Positions 29,573 to 38,976 of a stretch of 40,517 bases of DNA are shown here, in pieces; within the stretch, counting starts at the first letter, position 1; each line of letters starts with the position of its first letter. The notes beneath the pieces were generated by a model. It worked only from the letters and a program-made list of their open reading frames with translations, was not told where the DNA came from and searched no databases. The stretch comes from Campylobacteraceae bacterium. Its GTDB lineage: Bacteria > Campylobacterota > Campylobacteria > Campylobacterales > Campylobacteraceae. The stretch lies in assembly GCA_012519705.1 (NCBI GenBank), contig JAAYPR010000045.1, positions 1 through 40,517 of the forward strand, given 5' to 3'. Position numbers and translations under genes: made by a program.

Positions 29573-32248
29573 TTAGAAAAATCCTTTTAAAAGGTTTTTA
29601 ACTTCATCTTTGATTATTTCATCTGATGAAGGCTGTGTAGAGGCGTTAGCATCGAGATTTGCTCCGCTTTCTTGTCCACTACTTTTTTTCCCACCTCCTA
29701 GAAGTTTATCAAGTCCTCTATCGATCGCACCATCTATAGTGGCTGGCTCTGTAGAGTTTCCATCTTTTTGGGTGCCTAGAAGCTTATCAAGCCCCTTTCC
29801 TAAGGCTTTATCAAGCTTTTGTTCTAAATAGTTAGATTTGATATCCACTTTTGGTTTTGATGTAGTTCCTGTTATAGTGCCTGAAAGATCCGTCTTTTCT
29901 ATGTTTATAGCTACAGGAATGTTTATCTTTGAAGTTTTGGTATTAAGCGAGGCAGAAGTTGCGTTAACCTCCATTTTAGGTGCTTTTAGATGAGCGTTAA
30001 AGTTAATAAGCTCATTGTTTATAGTTCCTTTTACCCAGGAGTTGTTAAAAATTTCTTTTGTGATATCTCTTTGGGTTAGTAGGCTAACAACGTTTGTAAA
30101 CTCACTTTTAGTAAGTTGCCCTTCGTTGATATCAAGATTGAAATTTCCAAGTTTGTTGTTTATATTATATTTAAAATCTAAATCGCCAATTCCCTTGTAA
30201 AACTCACCAAAATCTAGCATCCTAGTTAGCTCTAAAATTTGAAATTTATCAAATGTCGCAACTAGGTTTTCATTAGTTAAATTTGCCTTGAAATTACCAT
30301 TAAATAGGTCTGAATATAAATTTATCACTAAATTGTCAGCTTTTTTATCTATATTTCCATTAGCTTTTAGAGAGCCATTCATCTTTTTTCCCGTTGCAAA
30401 AGCTAGTTTTGATAAGTCATTTACTAAAGCCTCATAGTCTGCTTTTAAAGCACCACTATTTATGTTAAAACTTCCATCAAATTTAGTAAGATTTGCCAAA
30501 TCAGAGTCTATTTTTGTAACAAAGCTTGCAACTGAACTAGCTATGTTTATATCAGCATCTGCTTTTAGTTTTACACCTTTTGGGAACTCTTTATTTAGCA
30601 TTTTACTTAGCTCTTTTTCATTTAGTACGCTGTTTGCAAGGCTTAATTTTGCAGTTCCGTTTAGGTTTTTAACATCTATACTTGAAAGTGCCACATCAGC
30701 AGTTATAAGTCCACTTGCAAGGGCGTTTTGACCAATTAAACCAAAAATATCATCAAGGTTTAAATTTGCTACTTTTGCATTTAAGTTTTTACCATTTGAG
30801 TTTGCGGTAATCGCACCGCCAAGTGTTTTGATGTCTAAATTTAGACTTGTTAGAGCGTTGTTTGCCATAGCAACACTTCCGTTTGCTTTTAAGTCACCCT
30901 TTAAAGTTTTCTTAGTAAACTCTTTTAGTTTTGCCAAATCATCAACATTTGCTATAAAGTCAGCCTTTAGATTTTTAGACTTTAGATCGTAAACAGCATC
31001 AACTTTTTCAACTTTAAACAAATTTGAGATTAAGCTTGAGCTTGAGTTAACAACTCCATTTTCTATCTTAGTGTCTGAGTTTAAGCTAAATGAGTTATCT
31101 TTTGGAAACTCTAAGTTTGTTAGCTTTTTAAACCCACTTGGCTCAACTTTGCCATCTTTAACGCTTAAAATAGCATTTCCTTTGATGTTGTCAAGGTTAT
31201 TTATATCATCTATTTTAACCTTACCATCAACTACACCAAAAACAGCCTTTGGCATCGCTATAACGCCAAGAATTTCTGAAATCTCAATACTATTTATATC
31301 AGCACTTAGAACACTGTTTTCTAGGTGAGTTTTAACTTCCCCGCCAAAACCGTTAAGGTTAAAATCTACAAATTTAAGCTTGTTTTCCGCGATTTTTACA
31401 AAACCATCAGCTTTTAAGCTTCCAGCTAGTTTTTGTTTTGTAAAAGGCTCAAGGTTAGCTAAATTTAAGATATCAAGGTTAAAGTCACTCTCCAGCTCTT
31501 TTGAGTTTAAGTTATAGATAGTTTTTAAAGCCTCTAAATTTCCAAGTTTTGACTCTATTTTTGAGTTAGCCGTTACGACGTTGTTTTCAAAAACTATATC
31601 TGAGTTTAGCCCAAGAGCGATGTTTTCAGGGATTGTGATATTGATATCTTTTAAGCCATTTTTGCTAATGACCGCATCTTTTGAGCTAATGTTTGCTGTT
31701 CCAACGCCGTTTTTGATATTTGCTAGGGCGTCAAGATGTCCGCTTACAAAAGCAGGTTGATTTGCCAAAGCTAGAGCTTTTGTTAAATTTAGCCCCTTTG
31801 CGTCTAAGTCAACGTTAAATGGTTTAAACTCTTTGATGCTTGCTAAAAACCTAACATCGCTATCAAGCAGTTTACCAACACCATTTACACCAAAATCTTT
31901 CGCCTTGCCCCTAACTTGTCCAGCTAGACCCATTGGCTCATCTAGCTCAACCCCAAAGCTTTTTAAGTTTTTGATGTCTAGCTCGTAGCTTAAGTCAAAG
32001 CTTTGTGAAAAGAGCCAGTAGTTACCTTTGAGGTTTGCATTTATCTCGTCATTTATTGAAGCAATGATATCTACTTTTCCTAATTTTAGGTCAAATTTAG
32101 AAAGTTTTACATCATAACCTGTTTTTTCTTTTGCCGTTTTTTCAATATACGGCTTTACAAGATTGTTTCCAAAACCAGTAAATGCCACTACATATACTGT
32201 AATCAAAAACAAAACAACTAAAACGCCTAAAAATTTAAGCACTCTCAT
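29573..32248 (-). CDS. AsmA-family-like membrane-anchored repeat protein
   Basis: The 891-residue protein has an N-terminal membrane helix (FLGVLVVLFLITVYVVAFTG). It is followed by VKPYIEKTAKEKTGYDVKLSKFDLKLGK, an AsmA-like opening quoted here in part as its first 20 or so residues. The long body consists of many similar beta-rich units with phrases such as NLKADFIANVDDLAKLKEF, KGDLKANGSVAMANNALT and KADYEALVNDLSKLAF. The C-terminal ~90 residues are low-complexity (Gly/Lys/Ser) with KALGKGLDKLLGTQ and GAIDRGLDKLLGGGKK. AsmA/TamB-type proteins form long hydrophobic grooves that carry lipids between membranes, or influence outer-membrane assembly. Its specific role here is inferred only from architecture. 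It is divergent from groES and ends at its own terminator. Confidence 0.7.
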   Translation of the reverse strand: MRVLKFLGVLVVLFLITVYVVAFTGFGNNLVKPYIEKTAKEKTGYDVKLSKFDLKLGKVDIIASINDEINANLKGNYWLFSQSFDLSYELDIKNLKSFGVELDEPMGLAGQVRGKAKDFGVNGVGKLLDSDVRFLASIKEFKPFNVDLDAKGLNLTKALALANQPAFVSGHLDALANIKNGVGTANISSKDAVISKNGLKDINITIPENIALGLNSDIVFENNVVTANSKIESKLGNLEALKTIYNLNSKELESDFNLDILNLANLEPFTKQKLAGSLKADGFVKIAENKLKFVDFNLNGFGGEVKTHLENSVLSADINSIEISEILGVIAMPKAVFGVVDGKVKIDDINNLDNIKGNAILSVKDGKVEPSGFKKLTNLEFPKDNSFSLNSDTKIENGVVNSSSSLISNLFKVEKVDAVYDLKSKNLKADFIANVDDLAKLKEFTKKTLKGDLKANGSVAMANNALTSLNLDIKTLGGAITANSNGKNLNAKVANLNLDDIFGLIGQNALASGLITADVALSSIDVKNLNGTAKLSLANSVLNEKELSKMLNKEFPKGVKLKADADINIASSVASFVTKIDSDLANLTKFDGSFNINSGALKADYEALVNDLSKLAFATGKKMNGSLKANGNIDKKADNLVINLYSDLFNGNFKANLTNENLVATFDKFQILELTRMLDFGEFYKGIGDLDFKYNINNKLGNFNLDINEGQLTKSEFTNVVSLLTQRDITKEIFNNSWVKGTINNELINFNAHLKAPKMEVNATSASLNTKTSKINIPVAINIEKTDLSGTITGTTSKPKVDIKSNYLEQKLDKALGKGLDKLLGTQKDGNSTEPATIDGAIDRGLDKLLGGGKKSSGQESGANLDANASTQPSSDEIIKDEVKNLLKGFF

Positions 32249-32278
32249 TTAATTCTCCTTTGATAATTTTTACATAAA

Positions 32279-32284
32279 ATTATA
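32279..32284 (-). promoter_or_regulatory. Probable -10 box of the AsmA-like gene
   Basis: TATAAT on the minus strand (GTTATAATTT), about 31 bp before the ATG at 32248, with AAGGAG as ribosome site. It is divergent from the groESL promoter about 110 bp away. Confidence 0.5.
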
Positions 32285-32389
32285 ACTTATTTTGATAAAT
32301 AGATAAATTTCAATGCAAGTTTTAGTGTTTTTTATTTAGAAAGTTTAGTCTATCATACTAAAGGTTTATGTTAAAATTCTCTTTAGGTA

Positions 32390-32418
32390 TTGACATATTG
32401 CTAAATTTTATATATAAT
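32390..32418 (+). promoter_or_regulatory. groESL promoter
   Basis: TTGACA (32390-32395), a 17-bp spacer and TATAAT (32413-32418): a perfect consensus sigma-70 promoter, rare in this genome type. Transcription should start near 32425, inside the CIRCE-like operator. Confidence 0.85.
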
Positions 32419-32419
32419 C

Positions 32420-32446
32420 TCATCACTTTTAAACTTAGAGTGATAA
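32420..32446 (+). promoter_or_regulatory. CIRCE-like HrcA operator
   Basis: TCATCACTT-N9-GAGTGATAA against the CIRCE consensus TTAGCACTC-N9-GAGTGCTAA: the right half matches 8 of 9 and the left half 6 of 9, with the exact 9-bp spacer. It overlaps the expected transcription start of groESL, as repressor sites for HrcA do. hrcA itself is not in the window. Confidence 0.75.
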
Positions 32447-32472
32447 AAAATAAAAATCAAGAAAGGAAAAAT

Positions 32473-32742
32473 ATGAATTTTCAACCATTAGGAAAACGTG
32501 TTTTAATCGAACGTGAGGAAGAAGTAAAAACTACAGCTACAGGTATCATCATACCTGACAACGCAGCAAAAGAAAAACCACAAATCGGCAAAATCGTAGC
32601 AGTTGGCAACGACGAAGAGTGTAAAAATGTAAAAGTTGGCGACACGGTTGTGTTTGCAAAATACGCAGGAAGCGAAGTTAGTCTAGATGATAAAAAATAT
32701 CTTATCTTAAATTTAGAAGATGTTCTAGGTGTAATTAAATAG
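32473..32742 (+). CDS. groES: Co-chaperonin GroES
   Basis: The lid of the GroEL folding chamber. The product has 89 residues from ATG 32473, which follows AAAGGAAAA; the upstream in-frame extension from 32368 would run through the promoter and operator and is not used. It starts [13 protein letters not shown], has the mobile-loop region [19 protein letters not shown], and ends VLGVIK. All match GroES, although the usual length is 86-97. It is co-transcribed with groEL 26 bp downstream and probably controlled by HrcA. Confidence 0.97.
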   Translation: MNFQPLGKRVLIEREEEVKTTATGIIIPDNAAKEKPQIGKIVAVGNDEECKNVKVGDTVVFAKYAGSEVSLDDKKYLILNLEDVLGVIK

Positions 32743-32768
32743 TATAAGAAAAATAATAGGAGAGAAGA

Positions 32769-34406
32769 ATGGCAAAAAATATAACTTATTCAGATGATGC
32801 AAGAAACGAACTATATAATGGAGTTAAAAAACTAAGTGATGCAGTAAAAGTAACGATGGGACCAAGAGGAAGAAACGTTTTAATCCAAAAAAGCTTTGGT
32901 GCTCCAGCGATTACAAAAGACGGCGTTAGCGTTGCAAAAGAGATAGAACTAGAAAACGCTATTGAAAACATGGGTGCAAGTTTAGTTAAAGAAGTTGCAA
33001 ACAACACAAATGACGAGGCAGGGGATGGCACAACAACAGCTACAGTTTTAGCTCACGCAATATTCAAAGAAGGTCTTAGAAACATCACAGCAGGTGCAAA
33101 CCCAGTAGAAGTAAAAAGAGGTATGGATAAACAAGCTGCTGCTATCATAGATGAGCTTAAGAAAATTTCAAAACCAGTAAAAGATAAAAAAGAGATAACT
33201 CAAGTTGCGACTATCTCAGCAAACTCTGATACAAATATCGGAAATTTAATCGCTGATGCGATGGAAAAAGTTGGAAAAGACGGTGTTATCACAGTTGAAG
33301 AGGCAAAATCTATCAATGATGAGTTAAATGTAGTTGAGGGAATGCAGTTTGATAGAGGTTATTTAAGCCCATACTTTGTAACAAATGCTGAGAAAATGAC
33401 AGTTGAACTAAATAGTCCATATATTTTACTTTTTGATAAGAAAATCGTAAATTTAAAAGAGCTTTTACCAGTTCTAGAAGCAGTTCAACAAAGCGGAAAA
33501 CCACTTCTTATAATCGCTGAGGATATTGAAGGTGAAGCGTTAGCAACTTTAGTTGTAAATAAGCTAAGAGGCGTTTTAAATATCTCTGCTGTTAAAGCTC
33601 CAGGATTTGGCGATAGAAGAAAAGCCATGCTTGAAGACATCGCTATCTTAACAGGTGGAAACGTTGTAAGTGAAGAGCTTGGAAGAACTTTAGAGAGTGC
33701 AAATTTAGGCGACCTTGGACAAGCTGAAAGTATCGTAATAGACAAAGACAACACAACTATCGTAAATGGTAAAGGTGAAAAAGCAAAAATTGACGCAAGA
33801 GTAGCTCAAATCAAAGCTCAAATCGTTGAAACATCATCAGACTATGATAGAGAAAAACTTGAAGAGAGACTTGCAAAACTAAGTGGCGGGGTTGCGGTTA
33901 TCAAAGTTGGAGCAGCAACAGAGACTGAGATGAAAGAGAAAAAAGATAGAGTAGATGACGCTCTAAGTGCTACAAAAGCAGCTGTTGAAGAAGGTATCGT
34001 AATCGGCGGTGGAGCGGCCCTTGTATGTGCAAGTAAAAAGGTAAAACTTGATCTTGCTGGTGATGAACTAATCGGAGCAAATATCGTTCAAAGAGCTCTT
34101 TTTGCACCACTGAAACAAATCGCAGAAAACGCAGGGTTTGACTCAGGCGTTGTAGCTCACGACATCTCAACAAATAGCGATGATAAAATCGGCTTTGACG
34201 CTGTAAGTGGAAAATATGTAAATATGTTTGAAGAGGGAATCATAGACCCAGTTAAAGTTGCAAGAGTAGCACTACAAAACGCAGTAAGCGTTGCAAGTAT
34301 GCTTTTAACAACTGAAGCTACAATTAGCGAAATCAAAGAAGATAAACCAGCTATGCCTGATATGAGTGGTATGGGCGGAATGGGTGGCATGGGTGGCATG
34401 ATGTAG
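32769..34406 (+). CDS. groEL: Chaperonin GroEL
   Basis: The ATP-dependent folding chamber, 545 residues, the standard length. Recognisable parts are [12 protein letters not shown] near the start, [15 protein letters not shown] (nucleotide-binding), [10 protein letters not shown] and [17 protein letters not shown]. The Gly-Gly-Met C-terminal tail ([10 protein letters not shown]) is also present. It is the second gene of groESL, with GGAGAG as ribosome site, and is followed by a strong terminator. Confidence 0.98.
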   Translation: MAKNITYSDDARNELYNGVKKLSDAVKVTMGPRGRNVLIQKSFGAPAITKDGVSVAKEIELENAIENMGASLVKEVANNTNDEAGDGTTTATVLAHAIFKEGLRNITAGANPVEVKRGMDKQAAAIIDELKKISKPVKDKKEITQVATISANSDTNIGNLIADAMEKVGKDGVITVEEAKSINDELNVVEGMQFDRGYLSPYFVTNAEKMTVELNSPYILLFDKKIVNLKELLPVLEAVQQSGKPLLIIAEDIEGEALATLVVNKLRGVLNISAVKAPGFGDRRKAMLEDIAILTGGNVVSEELGRTLESANLGDLGQAESIVIDKDNTTIVNGKGEKAKIDARVAQIKAQIVETSSDYDREKLEERLAKLSGGVAVIKVGAATETEMKEKKDRVDDALSATKAAVEEGIVIGGGAALVCASKKVKLDLAGDELIGANIVQRALFAPLKQIAENAGFDSGVVAHDISTNSDDKIGFDAVSGKYVNMFEEGIIDPVKVARVALQNAVSVASMLLTTEATISEIKEDKPAMPDMSGMGGMGGMGGMM

Positions 34407-34499
34407 TTTTAACTACAAATTTCACTTTTGTTTTTTGGGGCGGAGTATCGACTGGTTTTAGACTGGCTGAATTCGCCTAAATTTCTATCTAAAATGTTT

Positions 34500-34530
34500 G
34501 GCGTAGTGGGGTTTCTTGCTACGCCTTTTT
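34500..34530 (+). terminator. Rho-independent terminator of groESL
   Basis: GGCGTAG (34500-34506) / CTACGCC (34519-34525) stem with a 12-nt loop, followed immediately by TTTTT. It is about 95 bp past groEL. The rest of the gap 34407-34671 is AT-rich, except for a G-rich patch (TTGGGGCGGAG) near 34437, with no gene seen. Confidence 0.85.
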
Positions 34531-34637
34531 AAATTTACTCTACTTAAAATTTAACTACTTACATTTTTATTTTAAATTTCATTAAAATCATAAATTTAAA
34601 CTTACTTTAATAAAGACCTTTTTAACTCAAAAAAATA

Positions 34638-34643
34638 TATAAT
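34638..34643 (+). promoter_or_regulatory. Probable -10 box of the WG-repeat gene cluster
   Basis: TATAAT (in ATATATAATTTT), 28 bp before the ATG at 34672. AAGGATAAAAG is the ribosome site, repeated almost unchanged before each of the three genes. No clear -35 is visible. Confidence 0.5.
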
Positions 34644-34671
34644 TTTATAAGCTCAATATCAAGGATAAAAG

Positions 34672-36063
34672 ATGAAAAAATTTGGTTTTATTTTACTGTT
34701 TTTAGTGAGTTTTTTAAATGCCAAAATTATCGGCTATGGAGACTTGGAAAGTTATGAACTAGTTTATAGAGATGGCTACGCGGTTGATAAAACTGGTAAA
34801 ACTATAGCAAAAGCTAAAAATTATGATCATATATCAGAGTTTCTAGACGGCATAGCTGTGGTAGAAATAGATGAAAAAAAGGGTCTTATCGATAGAAGTG
34901 GCAAGGTCATAGTTGAGCCTAAATTTACTTTTATAAGCCATTTTTCACAAGGGATAGCTTCTTTTCTTGAAAATAACAGATACGGTTACATAGACACAGA
35001 TGGGAAGATGATAGCTGAGGCTAAATTTGATGATGCTCATGCGTTTAGCGAGGATTTAGCTCTTGTGGTATTGAGCGGAAAATTTGGCTTTATAGATAAG
35101 AGTGGTAAATTTGCCATAGAGCCTATCTATGAGTTGGCAAGTAGTTTTTATAACGGTAGTTCGGTAGTTCAAGTGGGTGGCAAATTTGGAGCTATAGATA
35201 AAAATGGTAAGTTTATAGTGGGGTCAAAATTTGATGCTTTATCTGATTTTACTGGTGATTTAGCGAAAGTTGCAATGGATGGAAAATGGGGTTTTATAGA
35301 TAGAAGCGGTAAGTTTATGATAGAGCCTAAATATGATTATATACATGACTTATCAGAGGGTCTTTTTTCAGCTAGCTTGGGCGATAAATGGGGCTTTGTT
35401 GATATGAGTGGAGAGTTTGTGATAGAGCCTATTTTTGACTACGCTGATAGTTTTTATGATGGTTTGGCTAAAGTTGAGGTTGATGGCATATGGGGATTTA
35501 TAGATAAAAGTGGCAAGTTTGTTATAGAGCCTAAATTTAGTGATTTGTTTGAGTTTTATGACGGGCTTGCTTTTGCTAGTGTTGATAGTGGATATGGTTT
35601 TATAAACAAAAATGGAGAGTTTGTCATAGAGCCAAAATACGACTATGCATCTGAGTTTGTTGAAAATATAGTTGTGGTTGAAAAGAGTGGAAAGTATGGT
35701 TTTGTAGATAAGAGCGGTAGGGTTATATCGGAGCCGATATTTGATTTGGTTTACTCATGTGTGGGAGGCGTGGTTTTAGTAGAGCTAAACGGAAAAATGG
35801 GAGCTATGGACAAAGATGGAAATTTTATAGTTGAGCTTAAATTTGATAGTGTTTCTGAGTTAGCCGAAGATATGTTTGTGGTTGAGATAGATGGAAAATG
35901 GGGCTATTTAAGCAAGGATGGCAAATTTAACATAGAGCCTATTTTTGACTATGCAGGAAATTTTAGCAGTGGTAAAGCCATAGTTAAAATGGGCGATAAA
36001 TGGGGACTTGTAGATAAAAATGGCAGTGTTTCGTATGAGCTTTTTTATTTTGAAACAGAATAA
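34672..36063 (+). CDS. Secreted WG-repeat protein, copy 1
   Basis: The 463-residue exported protein has signal peptide MKKFGFILLFLVSFLNA and opens with KIIGYGDLESYELVYRDGYA. About 12 repeats of 34 residues then fill the rest. The repeat pattern is K-(F/W)-G-F-I-D-(K/R)-S-G-K-F-x-I-E-P-(K/I)-(F/Y)-D, then a hydrophobic/acidic linker ending D/E-G-L-A-x-V. This is the WG (KWG) repeat family, thought to form beta-rich, propeller- or solenoid-like surfaces. Units begin for example at KFGFIDKSG, KWGFIDRSG and KWGFVDMSG; unit 8 (GYGFINKNG) and unit 11 (KWGYLSKDG) deviate. There is no enzymatic motif and no membrane segment after the signal. The function is unknown; binding of a protein or carbohydrate surface is plausible. 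It is the first of three tandem paralogues, 10 bp before the second. Confidence 0.85.
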   Translation: MKKFGFILLFLVSFLNAKIIGYGDLESYELVYRDGYAVDKTGKTIAKAKNYDHISEFLDGIAVVEIDEKKGLIDRSGKVIVEPKFTFISHFSQGIASFLENNRYGYIDTDGKMIAEAKFDDAHAFSEDLALVVLSGKFGFIDKSGKFAIEPIYELASSFYNGSSVVQVGGKFGAIDKNGKFIVGSKFDALSDFTGDLAKVAMDGKWGFIDRSGKFMIEPKYDYIHDLSEGLFSASLGDKWGFVDMSGEFVIEPIFDYADSFYDGLAKVEVDGIWGFIDKSGKFVIEPKFSDLFEFYDGLAFASVDSGYGFINKNGEFVIEPKYDYASEFVENIVVVEKSGKYGFVDKSGRVISEPIFDLVYSCVGGVVLVELNGKMGAMDKDGNFIVELKFDSVSELAEDMFVVEIDGKWGYLSKDGKFNIEPIFDYAGNFSSGKAIVKMGDKWGLVDKNGSVSYELFYFETE

Positions 36064-36073
36064 AGGATAAAAG

Positions 36074-37474
36074 ATGAGAAAATTTGGTTTGATTTTGTTA
36101 GTTTTGGTAAGTTTATCAAACGCTAAAATTATTGGCTATGGGGATTTGGAAAGCTACGGGCTAGCTTATAAAGACGGCTACGCAGTTGATGAAAGTGGTA
36201 AAAATGTAGCACAAGCTAAAAACTACACTTTTATACATGACTTTTATAAAGGATTGGCAAAAACTGAGGTTGGTGAAAAACTAGGTTCTATAGATAGAGA
36301 TGGCAAGGTTGTGGTAGAGCCTAAATTTGATATTTTGTATGGATTTTTTGAGGGTTTAACCGTTGTTGGAATGGGCGATAAATATGGCTTTATGAATCAA
36401 AATGGCGAGATGATAGTAGAACCACAGTTTGATGGGGCAGGTGATTTTAGAGAGGGTTTGGCTTTAGTTCATCTAAATGGAAAGTCTGGCTTTATAGATA
36501 AGAGTGGTAAATTTGCGATTGAGTCTAAATTTGATGGAGCATCTGAGTTTTCAAAAGGTTTGGCAAGTGTAGAAATAAATGGAAAATCTGGCTTTATAGA
36601 TAGAAGCGGGGAGTTTGTAATAGAGCCTAAATTTGACTGGGTTTATGCTTTTGACGGGAATTTGGCAAGAGTTGAGATGAACGGAAAACAAAGCTTCATA
36701 GATAGGAGTGGTAATATGCTAGTAGAGCCTATTTATGACTATATTTATGAGTATTCAGAAGGCATGCTTGCAGTTAGCATAAATGAAAAATGGGGTTTTT
36801 TAGACAGAGATGGAAATGTAGTAATCAGTCTAAAATTTGACTTAGTAAATAGTTTTTCTAACGGGTTATCTAAAGTTCAAGTTGGCGAAAAGCACGGCTT
36901 TATAGACAGAAGTGGTGAGTTTGTAATAGAGCCGATTTATGATAATGCGTTTGACTTTTACAACAATGTAGCTATGGTTAATCTTAATGGCAAATGGGGG
37001 CTTATAGATAAAAATGCTAATTTTATAATAGAGCCAAAATTTGAGTTTATATCTGACTTTTCAGAAGGCTTAGTTTCGGTTCAGTTAAATGGAAAATGGG
37101 GGTTTTTAAATGAACAAGGCGAGTTTGTTATAGAGCCTATGTTTGACTTTGTCTCTGTTTTTTCTAATGGGATTTCTATGGTAGAACTTGATGGAAAAGT
37201 GGGAATTATAGACAAAATTGGCAATTATATTGTAAAACCTAAATTTGGTTTTATATCTAACCTCTCAGAAGACGTGTTTGTAGTTGAGATGGGCGGAAAA
37301 TTTGGCTATATCGGTATAGATGGAGAGTTTATAATAGAGCCTGTTTTTGACTATGCTGGCAACTTTTTTGATAGCAGAGCTATAGTTAGAGTTGGTGATG
37401 AGTGGGGATTTGTAGATAAAAATGGAAGTGTTTCTTATGAGCTTTACTACTTTGAGATAGAACAAAAGCAATGA
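36074..37474 (+). CDS. Secreted WG-repeat protein, copy 2
   Basis: The 466-residue exported paralogue has signal MRKFGLILLVLVSLSNA and then KIIGYGDLESYGLAYKDGYA. Again about 12 units of 34 residues are seen, among them KYGFMNQNG, KSGFIDKSG, KSGFIDRSG, KQSFIDRSG, KWGFLDRDG, KHGFIDRSG, KWGLIDKNA and KVGIIDKIG. Several units lack the WG pair itself (KSGF, KQSF), so the surface they form differs from copy 1. The C-terminus (GSVSYELYYFEIEQKQ) is shared with the other two apart from the last residues. It is co-directional and almost contiguous with copies 1 and 3, with the same ribosome site, so probably expressed as one transcript. Confidence 0.85.
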   Translation: MRKFGLILLVLVSLSNAKIIGYGDLESYGLAYKDGYAVDESGKNVAQAKNYTFIHDFYKGLAKTEVGEKLGSIDRDGKVVVEPKFDILYGFFEGLTVVGMGDKYGFMNQNGEMIVEPQFDGAGDFREGLALVHLNGKSGFIDKSGKFAIESKFDGASEFSKGLASVEINGKSGFIDRSGEFVIEPKFDWVYAFDGNLARVEMNGKQSFIDRSGNMLVEPIYDYIYEYSEGMLAVSINEKWGFLDRDGNVVISLKFDLVNSFSNGLSKVQVGEKHGFIDRSGEFVIEPIYDNAFDFYNNVAMVNLNGKWGLIDKNANFIIEPKFEFISDFSEGLVSVQLNGKWGFLNEQGEFVIEPMFDFVSVFSNGISMVELDGKVGIIDKIGNYIVKPKFGFISNLSEDVFVVEMGGKFGYIGIDGEFIIEPVFDYAGNFFDSRAIVRVGDEWGFVDKNGSVSYELYYFEIEQKQ

Positions 37475-37488
37475 AAAAAGGATAAAAG

Positions 37489-38880
37489 ATGAGAAAATTT
37501 GGTTTTATTTTGCTGGTTTTAGTGGGCATTTTGAATGCTAAAATTATCGGCTATGGGGATTTGGAAAGCTATGGACTAGTTTATAAAGATGGCTACGCAG
37601 TTGATGAAAGTAGTAAAAAAGTAGCAAAAGCTAAAAACTACACTTTTATCAATGACTTTTATGATGATCTCTCCAGAGTTCAAATCGGTGAAAAACAAGG
37701 CTTTATAGATAGGGATAGTAGAGTTGTGGTAGAGCCTAAATATGATGAGTTATATGGGTTTTCTCAAGGGCTAGCCCCAGCTTCTATGGATGGTAAATTT
37801 GGCTATCTAAATAAAAACGGCGAAGTTGTAGTTGAGTTTAAATTTGATAGTGTATATGACATCGTAAATGGCCTAGCGATGATTCAACTGGGCGATAAAT
37901 TTGGCTTTATGGATAAGAATGGGAATATCGTGGTAGAGCCTAAATTTGAGAGTGCGACTGAGTTTCAAATGGGATTATCTATAGTTCAGATTGATGGCAA
38001 GCAGGGTTTTATAGATAGAAGTGGGGAGTTTGTGATAGAACCTAAATTTGACTGGCTTTATACGTTTAACGGTGAGTTTGCAAGAGTTGAGCTGGATGGA
38101 AAACAAAACTTCATAGATAGAAGTGGTAATCTTATTTTAAAGCCAAGTTATGATTTTGTTTATGAGCTCTCAGAAGGGCTATTTGCAGTTAGTAAAGATG
38201 GAAAATGGGGTTATGTGGATAGGGATTCAGATGTTATAATAGACTTCAAATTTGACCAAGCCAATAGTTTTTCTAACGGACTAGCTAAAGTTGAAATTGA
38301 TGGAAAAAGTGGCTATATAAACAGAAGTGGCGAGTTTGTTATAGAGCCTATTTTTGACCTTGCGTTTGACTTTGTTAAAGGTTTGACTTTGGTATGTTTT
38401 AATGGAAAATGGGGGATTATAGATGAGGCTGGAAGCTATAAAATAGAGCCTAAATTTGAGAGTGTGGGCGAGTTTTCAGAAGGGCTAATCGCAGTTCAAA
38501 TAGGCGAAAAATGGGGCTTTGCAGATGAGAGTGGAAATGTTGTGATAGAGCCTGTTTTAGACTATCTCTCTTTGTTTGAAGAGGGTTTGGCTCTTGCGAT
38601 GGTAGATGAAAAATTTGGCTATATGGACAAAAGTGGCAAGTTTACAATAGAGCCAAAATTTAACTCTATATCTAGATTTTCAGAAGGAGTTTACGCAGTT
38701 CAGCTAGGAGATAAATTTGGATATATAGATAGAGATGGTAAGTTTATAATAGAGCCTATTTTTGACTATGCGGGCGACTTTGAAAACGGCAAAGCTATAG
38801 TTAAAGTGGGTGATGAGTGGGGATATACAGACAAAGAGGGCAATGTTTCTTATGAGTTTTACTATTTTGAGATAGAGTAG
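37489..38880 (+). CDS. Secreted WG-repeat protein, copy 3
   Basis: The 463-residue exported paralogue has signal MRKFGFILLVLVGILNA and then KIIGYGDLESYGLVYKDGYA. It is closest to copy 2: they share KNYTFI(H/N)DFY, EFVIEPKFDW and SFSNGL in the same order, against weaker agreement with copy 1. Repeat units include KQGFIDRDS, KFGYLNKNG, KFGFMDKNG, KWGYVDRDS, KSGYINRSG, KWGIIDEAG, KWGFADESG and KFGYMDKSG. It ends GNVSYEFYYFEIE. Being last, it is followed by ~95 bp with a new promoter for an unrelated gene; no terminator hairpin is evident. Function unknown, as for its paralogues. Confidence 0.85.
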   Translation: MRKFGFILLVLVGILNAKIIGYGDLESYGLVYKDGYAVDESSKKVAKAKNYTFINDFYDDLSRVQIGEKQGFIDRDSRVVVEPKYDELYGFSQGLAPASMDGKFGYLNKNGEVVVEFKFDSVYDIVNGLAMIQLGDKFGFMDKNGNIVVEPKFESATEFQMGLSIVQIDGKQGFIDRSGEFVIEPKFDWLYTFNGEFARVELDGKQNFIDRSGNLILKPSYDFVYELSEGLFAVSKDGKWGYVDRDSDVIIDFKFDQANSFSNGLAKVEIDGKSGYINRSGEFVIEPIFDLAFDFVKGLTLVCFNGKWGIIDEAGSYKIEPKFESVGEFSEGLIAVQIGEKWGFADESGNVVIEPVLDYLSLFEEGLALAMVDEKFGYMDKSGKFTIEPKFNSISRFSEGVYAVQLGDKFGYIDRDGKFIIEPIFDYAGDFENGKAIVKVGDEWGYTDKEGNVSYEFYYFEIE

Positions 38881-38943
38881 GGTTTTAAGGTGCAGTAATT
38901 TTTCTCGCTTAACAAAAATCAAATTTAATTTGTTTTAATAAGA

Positions 38944-38949
38944 TATAAT
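38944..38949 (+). promoter_or_regulatory. Probable -10 box before the 38977 gene
   Basis: TATAAT (in AGATATAATTTTT), 27 bp before the ATG at 38977. The ribosome site TAGGGC is weak. Confidence 0.45.
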
Positions 38950-38976
38950 TTTTAGATTTTTTATGTAGGGCAAAAG

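Larger units (their letters stand above)
34672..38880 (+). repeat. Tandem triplication of a WG-repeat gene
   Basis: Three genes of ~1.4 kb lie head to tail with 10- and 14-bp gaps. The segment from the ribosome site AAGGATAAAAGATG through AAAATTAT(C/T)GGCTATGG to GGCTACGC(G/A)GTTGAT is nearly identical at 34662, 36064 and 37479. Copies 2 and 3 also share AAAAACTACACTTTTAT. Within each gene a 102-bp period repeats about 12 times. Such nested direct repeats favour gain or loss of copies by recombination. Confidence 0.85.

Noticed and set aside
29610-31328. Plus-strand frames within the AsmA-like gene
   Set aside because: Low-complexity Ser/Leu/Phe mirror translations of a repeat-rich gene, with no ribosome sites.
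32368-32472. 35-residue N-terminal extension of GroES
   Set aside because: It covers the promoter and CIRCE-like operator, and GroES homologues start at the equivalent of 32473.
32786-34399. Several antisense reading frames across groEL
   Set aside because: They mirror a strongly coding gene (Ser/Pro/Leu-rich mirror translations), with no ribosome sites or family features.
34672-38880. The 102-bp periodicity as a CRISPR array or noncoding satellite
   Set aside because: The repeats are in frame, encode WG units, and lack conserved short repeats with unique spacers.
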